A stretch of DNA of 64,000 nucleotides from Spirodela intermedia (Eukaryota > Streptophyta > Magnoliopsida > Alismatales > Araceae). Position numbers and translations under genes: made by a program. A model generated the notes under the pieces. The model was not told the origin of the DNA. It saw only the letters and a list, made by a program, of their open reading frames with translations, and made no database searches. Of the stretch, positions 44,662 to 56,298 are shown one piece after another. Numbering within the stretch: position 1 is the first letter of the stretch; every line of letters starts with the position of its first letter. The stretch is from assembly GCA_902729315.2 (NCBI GenBank), contig LR746277.1, positions 3,725,001-3,789,000 of the forward strand, given 5' to 3'.

Positions 44662-46399
44662 TTCCTGCCCCCTCGGTTATTTTGGCGTCTTCCTCCTGGG
44701 TTTCAGCTGGTCCAAGCTCATCGAATGGCTGCTAATTGATTAGGCTTCGGGTTTTGGACGAATAAACGTTTATTTAATCATATCTATGAAAACAACAGAA
44801 TCTTATCTGCTCTTGCAACCGTAGCACAAGTTATCCACATCTCACAAAGCTTTTGCATTTTATATTAAGTAATATTTGGGGTGGTACCAGTTGACTTTTT
44901 TTTTCATCCACCTACAATAAGAAAATAGGTCGTTTGTTTCGGCCGCAAACAAAATAGAAATATTGCTTGCCCTAGTTTTGAAATTTTGAGAAATATAAAA
45001 AAAAACTAGTAAAGTTTTATCATCATAAGAAAACAGTTGAATAACTATGATCGAATTATTTAGCTATACCTTCACATAAACCGCTCTCTCATGATTTCTC
45101 GCATGGCCCTTTACAATCCTTGTGGGATGAACTAATATAGTCGTTACATTAGGTTTCATGAGTGATAAGCATGCGACAATTAAAACTCTTTGATCATTAG
45201 TTATTTTTTTAAAAAATATGTAATCTTCTGTAAAAGATCTCAATTTTCTCTCAACACCTTCCCTACCTCTCTCTCCTATGTTTTGATAAGGCACAAGCTA
45301 TCTTATATCTTCTTATAAATCTGTGTGACTTAACACATTCTGTTGAGTTATACATCACTTATAAATTTTTTAACTCAAGTATTAAAAAAATTATAAAATG
45401 ATGCACTTAGTCTCCTTGATTATTCTTTTTCATTTTGAAAGTGTTGACAGTTGTAAAATAAGTTCTGGCATGTAGGTGCAAATTTCTGACTCAATAGGAA
45501 GAAATTTACACCAAAGTCAGAATTTCTCACGTAAGGGTTGGCATGTATTAAAAAATTAAAGAATTTGAATGGAACTGGACAATTATGAGAGTGTTGAAGT
45601 ATTCAATTTTACTTATTTTATTATTACATAAGTATCTTTGCCTTCCAACAAAGTTTGTAAAGCTTGTCTTTCACTTGTTCATATAAACTGAGTCAACTCA
45701 TGTGGTAAGAAGGGTTTTAATACATAATGAACAAGATAACAATTTAGAAGATTTTTTAATGATTAAAGTGACTAGGATACAACTTACATAAGATTGACTT
45801 AGTTGGCAAGAAAAGTTTAAACATGTAGTGATCATGACACAAATTAAGGTATAATAATTAAAATATATATTAAATATATAGTATTTGCACTAAGCTCTTA
45901 ATTATTGGCAATACTTTATTCTAAGTATCTTAAGATTGACTTAGTTTGGCAAAGTATCTTAAGTATTTTAGACTTGTTATTATCAAACGTTGCATTTTTC
46001 ACCCCTTGTAAGGAAGCCAATTGACTTATAAGCCTTCTTACTAAGGACTAAGTGTATACGTGCACAATAGAGTTTAGTAATATAATAAAAAAAGATAAAA
46101 GTGTTATGATGCTGCAAATTAATAGTTTATACTTTTATAATATAATAATAAAAATATCTAATGTAAACCAATATTAAAGCCCAAAACTAAATGAAATAAT
46201 TCAAATTGGCTTTTTCTAAAATTTGGAGTGAAAATTTATATTATCTAAGAATAATACTTTCAATGCATTATCAAACATCCAAAGGGAGTCCACATTGAAA
46301 GAAGCTTTCACACTCATGAGCCCATGCATTCACATGCAAGGTATCCATGTGCAAGAATTGTACTAATTATGTTTGCCTTAATATTTGTACTTTATATGC
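44662..46399. other. GH28 promoter, then AT-rich spacer
   Basis: The first few hundred bases should be the GH28 promoter (minus strand). It includes a perfect 14-bp palindrome AATAAACGTTTATT at 44761-44774. The rest is AT-rich with no supported feature. Confidence 0.45.
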
Positions 46400-47760
46400 A
46401 TAGTCTAACATAGAGGTGTCAATATAAAATAGACTAACTTAGTCCTAATCAAATTAGGTCAAAGTCATTGGAGAAGGATCTGTTCATTGGTAGTAAGAGA
46501 GTAGTCAACCATGAGAGAGGATAGAGAAATTTATAGAAAAATAAAAAATAAATTTAAAAGGATAACTTGGTTATATCAATTTATATTGACCTATTTATAG
46601 TGGATTGTACCTAGTTATTAAGGTTCACTAATAACTAGGTTCACTAATGCCCAACTAGATACAATACACTCACAAGCAAAGATACATAAGAGGACATAAA
46701 TATAATATATAATAAAAATGGTATCATTATAATTTATCATTGTCTCAAACTAGTGAATGAATGTCTATCAACTAATCAAGAGTTGGAATATATAGTGTGT
46801 AAATAATACTATTATCGAACTTTTTTTTTGACGAAATGTCTATCAATCTCAATATATTTAGTCCAATCATATTAAATTGGATTGTGTACAACATTTCTAA
46901 TAAATTTTTGTCATAATAAAACATGATCAAACCTTGTCTTTTTTATTCTGAAATCTTCTAAGATGATTGTCACCCACAAGACTTCACATATATCTTATGT
47001 CATAGCTCAAAACTCTAAGTCCACACCTGATTTGATCACTACCTATTATTTCTTGGTCTTTTATGTGATGTTATTATTATTCGTTATAAAGATGTTAGGT
47101 GAAACACTAAGAGGGGAGGCAAATGAATTAAGTTTCTACTGATTTTTGTCAATTCTTATTTTTTGCTAATCAATAGATGTACTGACACAAGTTCTCTCAT
47201 ATTTTTTTCTTTATCAACACAAGTTCTTTCAAGACTCTCTTTTGATGCAAGTTCTCTCTTAGTTCTCTCTTTATTATCTAGGACACTAATAATTTTGATA
47301 TTGATTAACTCATGAATCCTTTAGACAATAGTTTCTTATTTCCCTTAGAAATATATATTTGTATTTATGAGATCAATAATTAATCATATCAATTTTGTCT
47401 CCTCATGGACCACACCTTTCATAGGCTTAATCAAACTATCAACACCACATGTTTTAGCTTAAACACTTCTCGTCTCACCACCCTAGTACATTAGGGCTAC
47501 AAAAGAAGATAAAATTCTAATAATAAAAAGATTTGAAACTATGAAAAATATATATAAATAATATGTTTTATAAATTTGAATATCACTAATAGCTAATAAT
47601 CTAGTTTTATATCTTTCTATTGGTCCATTGGCTTTTTAATTTAACATTATATATCTATTTACATTCAACTATTTTCTTTTCGTATGTAACTTGACTACAG
47701 TAACTTTCATCTACTCATAGATAGCTAGCCTCTATTTTTCATGAAAAAATATTTCATAAA
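46400..47760 (-). mobile_element. Second Ty1/copia fragment (minus orientation), truncated
   Basis: RNase H-tail codons are recognisable on the minus strand at about 47000-46745: an I-Q-F-N-M-like stretch, an I-D-I-S-S-K-K-K segment, a YIPTLD segment and a terminal D-I-H-S-L. They lead into a degraded polypurine tract and a probable LTR ending CA at 46738-46739. A further RT-like stretch lies at about 47590-47740. No matching second LTR or target duplication was found. Confidence 0.6.
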
Positions 47761-49001
47761 TATTTGCTTGGGTGAATATTCATTAAGGCAGATAAGAAAT
47801 GCTCTATAAGTAGAGAAATATGTTTAAATGACATAAATTGAGAAATTGTATACTTAAAATTCCTCAAATAGTTACTATTTTATTTTTTAAGAACTATATG
47901 CAGTTTTTCTTGAGTTTCCTCAAGAATAGATGATTGATTAGATTTTTCCTTGAACTTCTTTGGTGTTCAATTGGCAAAATACACAAGAGAATAATGTATT
48001 ATGAGGAAATTATTCTGTACTCCATAAAGATCAGCGTAAGTCATTGAACCTTACTTTCATACACAAAGATCAACCAATGAATGTAGATTATCCTTACGGT
48101 AATAGCCTTAGTTAATAAATATGAAAGTTTATGTCACGGGTATTATAGTAGATGATTGCCATTATTTTTTTTATTTTTTTTAAAATTAAAATTAATGTAT
48201 AACAAACCTGTGAATTCCAAGACATTGTTCCTTGTGAGTAGGCTAGTACAACAACTTCCTGATGCTCCAACAAACCTCGGTGAACCTCCAGATCTAGAGT
48301 TCTTACAACCTAGTGAGAGGGCATTTGAACCGAGAAGAATTGAAATGTGAAAAATAAAGGAAAACTATGTAAAACAAGATGGCATAATATGTACATTAAA
48401 ATTAGTTTTCGATAATATGAAATTTTTATTTGGGAAGGATTCGCAAGTAACATTTTCTCCTTAACGTGAATGTTGCACAGAATCACCCGAGGTCTAATTC
48501 AACGTTTTTTTATTTAAAAATCATCCACTTGACTGGGGCGAGGGAATGTTGCACGGAATAACCTTAGGCCCAATTCAAAGTACTTTATCTGATATTAGAA
48601 TAATATTTTTCTGCAATGAAGCTAACGCAATCAGCCCCTTGACTGGGGCATTATTCCTCTAAAAATCACGGTCTTGTCGACGCGGGTCGGACGGGCTACC
48701 ATTGCCCCGGTAGATCTAGCGAGCTCGTTGATATCCCCCACGCGCCCTCCTGTCGCGACAGATTTCCTTTTATGCTTTGGGTCCCATGCACGTGCTTTTG
48801 GCGTCGTTTCTGCACCGACGGCACGTGACTTCAGCACGAGCGTGCGCTTTCTAGTGGACTCTTTTAAGCACGCGGACTGTTTTCACGTAGATTCTCGTGA
48901 ATAATGTCCTTATTGGCTCTGAGGGAACTTCAGAGAAATCGCAGCCATTGAATTATGAATATGCGCATCAGAAGCGTCCAACAGGGACCGGGATACATAA
49001 C

Positions 49002-49048
<47 letters not shown>

Positions 49049-49172
49049 TGGGAGTCGTCTTGCTGTTTACGTCTGTCGTCTTGAGCTCTTGTGGTGGATG
49101 GAAAGCTGGTACGGTGTAGCCACCAGATTGAGATCAGACGGCAGGGATCTGCGGGGGAGGTGGCGGCGGCCG
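47761..49172. other. AT-rich spacer and DRT100-like 3' flank
   Basis: Low-complexity AT-rich DNA to about 48.6 kb, then G+C-richer flank with a CT tract. No gene was supported. Confidence 0.45.
49006..49045. repeat. (CT)20 microsatellite
   Basis: 40 bases of CT in the 3' flank of the DRT100-like gene. Confidence 0.96.
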
Positions 49173-50273
49173 TCATAGGCATTGCGGCAGTGGGCCCCCA
49201 CAGAGGCAGTCGTTGCCGGAGAAGGAGGCGGCGGCCTGGTGGTCGAACGGCGGCCCCTGCGGGATCTGCCCGCAGAGCTGGTTCTGGCTGACGTCGAGAT
49301 GGCCGACGAAGCTCACCGTCTTGAGAGTCTTCGGCACGGCGCCCCTCAGCCGGTTGTGGGACAGGTCCAGTGCCGTGAAGTAGGACCGCTGCCCGAACGC
49401 GTCGGGGATGACCCCTTCCAGCGCGTTGTGGCTCAGATTGAGGATGTTGATCCTGCGGCTCCCCAGCAAGTTCGCCGGAATCACGCCGGTGAGTGTGTTC
49501 TCCTCTAGGTTCAGCGTCGAGAGCACCGGCATCTTCCCCAGCGCCTCCGGTATCTGTCCACTGAACATGTTTCCGGCGAGGTCCAGGTCGGCGAGACGGG
49601 TCATTCTCCCTATTGAGGTGGGGATGCCGCCGGTGATCTGGTTCCCCCGCAGCAGTGCCCGGCTGAGCATCCGAAGCTCGCCGAAGTTCTCCGGGATGTG
49701 GCCGGAGATGCGGTTGCCGCTGAGGTCGAGCCGCATGAGAGAGGACAGCTTGGGGAGGGACTGGGGAATCTCACCGGAGATCTGGTTGTCGGCAAGGTGG
49801 AGCACGGCGAGCCGGGAGAGCTTCCCAACGTCGGCGGGGATCGGCCCAGAGAGGCGGTTGCCGGTGAGGTCTAAGATACGGAGCAGAGGGAGGGAGGAGA
49901 TGCAGGGGGGGATGGAACCAGATATGTCGCGCCAGTCGGCGAGGACGAATGTGGTGAGCCTGTCGAGGCGGCAGACTAAGGATGAGATGTGGCCGGTCAT
50001 TACCCCCGGCTGATTAGGCCGGGAGGAAGGCAGCGGGTGCTCCGCTTCGCCACGGAGGTTGATGTCGGCAACGCGGCCGGTGGTGGGGTCGCAGCTGACA
50101 CCGTACCAGCCGGCGCAGCAGTTGGGCCCCGTCCAGGAGGAGAACACGCCGGAGTTCTGCTCCTTGAGGGAGGACTTGAAGGCGAGCAGGGCCTCGCGAT
50201 CGGCCGGCGCGCAAGATCTTACGGCGGCGATAGAGAGAACAACACAGAGGAGGCGGAGGCCGAGACGAGCCAT
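49173..50273 (-). CDS. Secreted leucine-rich-repeat protein, DRT100-like
   Basis: An intronless CDS of 366 aa from the Met at 50273 (MARLGLRLLCVVL). An in-frame Met at 50342 would add a Pro-rich stretch before the signal peptide and is rejected. A signal peptide (1 to about 24) is followed by an LRRNT domain with a paired-Cys motif (CCAGWYGVSCD), about ten plant-type LRRs, and a C-terminal Cys cap (CLCGGPLPQC). There is no membrane segment or kinase. This architecture and length match DRT100 and its Arabidopsis relative At5g12940, and resemble polygalacturonase inhibitors. It would act in the apoplast. The DRT100 name comes from an old bacterial complementation screen, so DNA repair is not implied. 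It is divergent from the receptor pseudokinase at 52478. Confidence 0.92.
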   Translation of the reverse strand: MARLGLRLLCVVLSIAAVRSCAPADREALLAFKSSLKEQNSGVFSSWTGPNCCAGWYGVSCDPTTGRVADINLRGEAEHPLPSSRPNQPGVMTGHISSLVCRLDRLTTFVLADWRDISGSIPPCISSLPLLRILDLTGNRLSGPIPADVGKLSRLAVLHLADNQISGEIPQSLPKLSSLMRLDLSGNRISGHIPENFGELRMLSRALLRGNQITGGIPTSIGRMTRLADLDLAGNMFSGQIPEALGKMPVLSTLNLEENTLTGVIPANLLGSRRINILNLSHNALEGVIPDAFGQRSYFTALDLSHNRLRGAVPKTLKTVSFVGHLDVSQNQLCGQIPQGPPFDHQAAASFSGNDCLCGGPLPQCL

Positions 50274-52348
50274 CTCGGCGCTGCCGGCGAGAGAGGCCGA
50301 CGGGAGAGGAGGAGGAGGAGGAGGAGGATGGGAGCTAGGCAATGAGGAAGGATTGGTTCCCCATGAAACTGGTGCTACGGCTGTCTATGGCAGTCCCACC
50401 GTCTTTACTCCCACCATTAAACGATGGCAGGGCGTGGTTGAGGGAGGGCAACCAGCTCATCTTTAGGACCTTGTGTGGGACGGATGGCTCTCGATGCGTC
50501 AGGCTCATGCAGCCCGTCAGCCCACGTGCCATCTACGTTCGACGGGATGGGATTCTCTCCCTAGCTTGGTGGTGATTGATATGGCAGTCACGTCGTCGTG
50601 ACATGGATAAAACTATCGAGGGTTGTTCTTGGCTAAATTTATCGGATAATTAACTGAAAAAAAAAATCAGTGGGTAATAATCAGGGGCTACCTTCCCATC
50701 TTCTTACAGTCTCAGGCTCTCATTAAAACCAGATTTACGATGGTAATCCGAAAGAAACGAGAGATATTGCTTCTGAAAATGGTTGTTTTTTTTTTAACCT
50801 AATATTAAAGCTTAGATTATGAAGAGACGACGGTGGCCCGAACCCTTCAAAAGCATTAAAAATCTCTACTTTGAAGGTTTTTTGTTGAGATAAATGCCAT
50901 TTAATCTCTCGAATATCTTCCGTTAAAGCCCTTATTGGGAAATCCTCTCGGGACTTATGATGGGCTTCTGCCATTGCCGGCGGCAGGGCCTGGCCCAGTC
51001 TTGCCGCTGGGTGGCGCCGTCCTGAGCTGGGCCTACCGGCTGATCCATTACGACCTTCTGGTTGGGTGATTCTATTGTAGAAAGCACTGTTGACCAACGT
51101 CGAATAAGTGTGAAGAAGCGGCAGCCTTCACCGGGCTTTGATTACATAGCAGCAGCAGCTTGATTATACTTAAGCTCGACCTACAATGGCCGGGGGAGGA
51201 AGACAATCATTTTTAATCAGAAACGCTGCCGGGTCCAACCGCTGTGGTTCTTCGGGCTTCTCACTGAAAAGAAGGGGCCCCTCTCCGTCCCTTGCCCATG
51301 TGTTCTCCCAGTAATGGCGATTTAATGCCCTCCTTCCACATGAGTCAGAGGCCCATGGCTCGCCCAGATTTTGGTCGCCGGCTGGTCGAGGGAAGGAGAG
51401 GATCTGTTCGAGAGAGGAAAATAATAAGCCGCTTTTGCCCAAATAATAAGCCTCTTTGTTTGTCCGGGTCTAGCTGCTGCCCCTGCCCGCAGACAAAAGA
51501 AGCCGCAGCGTCGCCAGACCCGAAGCACTGCCATGGGCGTTTGTGAAGTTACGGAATTACCCCTTACCGATTTACCTCCTCGGAGACTCCTACAGGAGCA
51601 AGTACCCAAATATGTAAATATCATGGATAATATCTGGCTTACTAATATGGTTGTAACAAAGTAAATTTGGAACCCGGATTCGACTTGTAATGTGGGCCCG
51701 GAGGTGAACTTAGATCAGGGGACAAGCCTGACCACAAGGGCTTTTGGTTGTACCTTTATCGAGCTTCATGAGAAGGCGGAGAGAGAAAGAGAGAGGGGGT
51801 GGGTTCTTCGTGTTCTTGAGATGATTTCATTGTAATTTTTTTATAAAACAAGAGTTTTTTTCTCACCCAAGTTGGTAATTTACTTGCGATTATGACGGGA
51901 GAGAAAGGAAGAGATATGGGATAAATTTATTGGCGGCTTTTAAACTTATATGGGTATATAAAATTAGGTGCGTATTTAATGATGAAAAAAAGGTATTTTA
52001 AAGCGGAGTGGGCAGGTGGGTTATACCGCTGAGAATCTTTGCCGGAGCCCGGTGATTGGCAGAGAAAGCAGTGTCCAGATTCAAATTTAGGGTTTCCGGA
52101 AGCTCGGCGACGATCTTTCGGCCGTCCGATGTCGTCCGGGGGGGCCGCCGCGATGTTTACCGCTACACGAGGTTTGGGGAAAAGGCGGCGGTAAGCATGG
52201 AGGGGAAGACGCAGCAGCCTCCTGTGCAGAGGTCAGTAGAGTCATTCCAAACTTCCAACTCCAGGTCTCCGCCTTCCCCCCACCTGGGTCACTCCACTTC
52301 CACCACCTCGGCGTCGTCACCTTCCTCCTCCACGCGGAGAGTGCGGCT

Positions 52349-52380
<32 letters not shown>

Positions 52381-52477
52381 CATCTGTCTGGGCCTCTCTT
52401 CTGCAACTTCTCGTTGCTCCAATGTCGTCTTTCTAGAGGGATAAAGAGAGGCCTGCTGGATCAAGGTTGTAGGTGAG
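50274..52477. promoter_or_regulatory. Divergent intergenic region, DRT100-like (-) / LRR pseudokinase (+)
   Basis: 2.2 kb between start codons. It contains both promoters and a CT tract at 52358-52380 in the receptor leader. Short ORFs, including 50735-51097 and 51322-51624 on the minus strand, lack family features. Confidence 0.5.
52358..52380. repeat. (CT)n tract in receptor-pseudokinase leader
   Basis: About 11 CT units, preceded by a C run and about 100 bases upstream of the start codon at 52478. Confidence 0.93.
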
Positions 52478-54542
52478 ATGGTGGAGGGTTCTGAGATCCA
52501 TCTGGCCCGTCTTTCTCTTCTCATGTTCGCCCTCTCGTTCTGGGTAGCCCCTCCTCCGGCCGCAGGCCTCACCACCGATGGCCTCTCTCTGCTCGCGTTC
52601 AAGTCCGCCATTTTCGCCGACCCCATGCAGTCCCTCTCGAGCTGGGTCGACTCCGACCGCACCCCCTGCTTCTGGGCCGGCGTCTCTTGCCGGCGCGGCA
52701 GGGTCGTCGCCATCTCCCTCCCTGATCGCGGCCTGCGCGGTTATCTCCCCTCCGAGCTCGGCCTGCTCTCCTCCCTCCAAAACCTCTCCCTCTCTCACAA
52801 CAACATCTCCGGCCTCATCCCCGCTCAGGTAGGGGAGCTTGCGGCGCTGGTCTCCCTGGACCTCTCCTACAACAACCTCTCCGGCTCCATTCCGGCGGAA
52901 ATTGGCACCCTTCAGGAGCTCGCTCATCTCGACTTGTCCTCCAACACCCTCAATGGGTCGCTTCCTCCGTCCATTGGGGCCCTCCTCAAGCTCACCGGCG
53001 TCCTCAACCTGTCCTGCAACAGCATCTCCGGCCGCATACCGGCGGCGTACGGGAACCTCCCGGTGGCCGTCAGCCTTGATCTCAAGCAGAACAACCTCTC
53101 CGGCGAGATTCCGCAGACTGGGTCTCTGCTCAACCAGGGCCCCACTGCGTTCTCCGGCAACCCGGGCCTCTGCGGCTTCCCCCTGAAAAACCCTTGCCAG
53201 ATTCCCGACGGCGACCCCCGGATCCCTCTGCCGAACCCTAACCTCAGCCCCTACTCTGGTTTCTCCAGCCCTAACCAGACTGAGACCGACCAGCTGAAGA
53301 AGAAGAGGACCGCGACGGTGCCCATCCTCGTCGGAGTCCTTCTGGCGGCGGTTGGGTCCGTCTTCCTTCTCCACTGGCTCTGCCGGCGGCGACGCGGCAA
53401 TGGGGAGGAGAAAGCGGCGAAGGACAAACGAACGGAGGAGAAGCGTGATGGGCAGAGCGGCGAGATATTCGTGCCGGTGGACGAAGGTTTCGGCCTGGAG
53501 CTGGAGGAGCTGCTGAGGGCCTCGGCGTACGTGGTGGGGAAGAGCCGGACTGGAATCGTCTACAAGGTGGTGGTGGGCAGGGGCGCCGCTGTGGCCGTGA
53601 GGAGGCTGAGCGAGGGGGAGGACGGCGCCGCCGCCGGGGACGGTGCCTGGCGGCGAAGGCGCGAGTTCGAGTCGGAGGTCGCCGCCATCGCCCGAGTGAA
53701 GCACCCCAACGTGGTGGGCCTGCGGGCGTACTATTACGCCCCCGACGAGAAACTCCTCGTCTACGACTACATCTCCAATGGCTCCCTCCACGCCGCCCTG
53801 CACGGTAAAACCTAGCAGAATCCTTCCTCTCCTCTTTTCCTTCGCCGGAGAGTTCGCTGGCGTAAGAAAATCTCCGGTTCTTCCCGCAGGTGGGTCGGTG
53901 AATCCGTCGCAGCCGCCGCTGGCTTGGGCGGCACGGCTGAAGATCGTGCAGGGAGCGGCCAGGGGGCTGGCGTTCATCCACGAATGCAGCCCTCGGAGAT
54001 ACGTCCATGGCAACATCAAGTCCTCCAAAATCCTCCTCGACGAGGAACTACACCCCTCCGTGTCTGGTTTCGGCCTCAGCCGCCTCATCTCCGCCGCCCG
54101 CAGCTCCTCGCAGCACTCCAGGAAGCTCAGCTCCGGCTCCGCCCACCTCGTGGCCTCCGGCGTCGGATCGAAGCTCCCCAGCTCGCCGTCCTCGAGCTAC
54201 CTCGCACCAGAAGCGCGTATCGCCGGCGGCGGCGGGTTGACTCAGAAGTCCGATGTCTACTCCTTCGGCGTCGTCCTGCTGGAGGTCCTCACGGGCCGGC
54301 TACCGGGAGCGAGCCTGGAGGGGGACAACCTCGACTTGGAGAGCTTCGTCCGCAAGGCGTTCAGGGAGGAACGGGCCTTGTCGGAGATCGTTGACCCGTC
54401 TCTGCTCCACGAGGTCCACGCGAAGAAGCAGGTCCTCGCCGTCTTCCACGTCGCTCTGGGTTGTACCGAGTCCGACCCGGACACCAGGCCGAGGATGCGC
54501 GCCGTCTCTCAGAGCCTCGATCGCGTTAGCGGCCCTCCCTGA
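52478..54542 (+). CDS. LRR receptor-like pseudokinase (At1g66830/ZAR1-related, LRR-III type)
   Basis: Two exons, 52478-53804 and 53890-54542, join in frame to 659 aa. A signal peptide (1 to about 30) is followed by an LRRNT (TPCFWAGVSCRRGRV), about six LRRs ending in a GLCGFPLKNPC cap, a linker, and a membrane helix (about residues 285-305, VPILVGVLLAAVGSVFLLHW). The kinase domain is LRR-III-like (FGLELEELLRASAYVVGK). Every catalytic motif is changed: the glycine loop is GKSRTG (354-359), the ATP-binding Lys is Arg375 (VAVRR), HRD is HGN (482-484) and DFG is GFG (502-504). A phosphate-transfer activity is therefore very unlikely. Related proteins such as Arabidopsis ZAR1 signal in zygote polarity. 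Intron 1 starts inside the first Gly after ALH. Confidence 0.93.
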
Positions 54543-55176
54543 ATCGAATCTCCGTCTTTGCTTCACCCTGGGCTCGAGAGAGAGTGGTAGAGAGAGAGAG
54601 GTGTGGTAGTCTGTAGTGTCCGAACTCTGAATTGTGCAAACAATGTATTTGTCCCGTTGAATTAGCTTGCAGTCATCTTCACGGAGGAGCCGTTGTAATG
54701 TTTTCAACTCCTTGGCCCATGTTGACCGACAGGCAATTGGGACGAGCACGAGACCGTGGTCAACTGTCTTGACTGAGATTATGATCTTCATGGTCTGATA
54801 GATTCGCGTAGACTCGGTCACAATTCGATGTTGGTAATCAGTCGAAATGTCGGGACGTATGTACTATCAGGAAATCAACATGTGATGAAATGTAACAAAT
54901 CTATGTCGGGCCGTTGACTCTCCCCAAAGTCTTATGAGCACGCACGGGCGTGGGACGTGGATGGCCCGGTACGAGATTCAACCTTAGGCCCGACTTCTAA
55001 ATAGACTGGGGCGGCCCTGCTCGCCGCATCTCTCTTCCATCCTCGAACTTTCTCACTCCTCTCTGGGAGATGAGCGAGCAGAGAGGCAGCGTTGAACAGA
55101 GCTGCTTGTAGTAGGCCAGGTTCATATTGAAGCCCATTATGAGCCCATGTTGCTTGCGTTTTCTCTTTTTGGGCTT

Positions 55177-55179
<3 letters not shown>

Positions 55180-55237
<58 letters not shown>
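55180..55237. repeat. (CT)29 microsatellite
   Basis: 58 bases of CT, intergenic. Confidence 0.97.
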
Positions 55238-55239
<2 letters not shown>

Positions 55240-55962
55240 GATCTCTCTGTGAAGCCTCAACACAAAAAGCGAAGCCCATTGAGAAACTAGCGCACCATCT
55301 GGCCTATTTGGTACCAGGAGGCCCATCACAGGAAACCAAAGAAGAGATTTTTACGATTATATTCGACCATTTGTGGAATAAAACTCCAAAACCTTGGGCC
55401 AATATGCCCGCATCATAACTAATCCCCCAGAATGGGGATCTCGCTTCATTGACTGGGAGGTAACTATCCATGGAGAATCCCACCGCGGGAGATGGAGACG
55501 GCTTCCTTGGAATCGGGGGAAAAGTGCGAGGTGAGAAAGCCAATGGAAGGGAAAGAACATTATGGAAATCCAGAAATCATTCCCGGCACAGAGCATTAGA
55601 TTCTCCATCGCTTCAAAAGCAGGAATATGATCCGACGTCGGCTCTCATTTGGACCCGAGATCGAGCTTTCAACTATGGAAATCCATGACAAACCTGTGGA
55701 CGGTGAAGGGTTTGAGTTGTCATTCTCATGCACGTCGTTCCGGAATTCAAGCAAGGAAAGGTAGGTTGTCCCTACGACCTACTCGAGTCTCTGTCGGTAG
55801 AAGCTCTGCACCTCCCGGTCCTGCAGGCCTACCTGATTCTCTGAATCCTTGTAAAGCCATGTAGGAGGGTGTGGCGAAGGCCCTTTACTCCTCTTCTTTG
55901 CACTCTTCGGAAAATTTTGACCAGTTTAGCTAGTTGGGACTTTAAATAACAGCATACTGAAA

Positions 55963-56298
55963 ATAGACCATATGGTAAAATCATCGAGATTTTGATTGTC
56001 TTTTTTCTTGGCCAGCATTCTATGCTTGAAGGCTAACTAAACTCAACGTCAAGATAAGTTATTAATGGCATTTTATTTAAGGGATCTTAATAGGAAATAA
56101 CTTACAGTCAACGTGGACCATATGACAAGCCTGGCTAGTCAGGACCATAGACCATCTGGCAAAATTATCGAGATTTTGAATGTCTTTTTGCTTGGTCAGC
56201 ATTCTATGCTTGGGGACCAAGTAAAGTCAACATCAAGATAAGTTGTTAGTGCCATTTGATTTAAGGGAACTTAATAGGAGATCGCTTACAGTCAACGT
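55963..56298. repeat. Two-copy tandem duplication of a 152-bp unit
   Basis: Units at 55963-56114 and 56147-56298 have equal length, start ATAGACCAT and end CTTACAGTCAACGT, and differ by scattered substitutions only. The period is 184 bp. A short flanking block (TAGCTAGTTGGGAC / TGGCTAGTCAGGAC) is also partly duplicated. Confidence 0.88.

Noticed and set aside
50274-50342. Upstream Met of the DRT100-like gene
   Set aside because: Adds a Pro-rich stretch before the signal peptide, encoded by a GGA-type repeat in the leader.
52433-54088. 551-aa minus-strand ORF antisense to the pseudokinase
   Set aside because: A shadow of the G+C-rich sense exon; its composition mirrors the complement and no domain is present.
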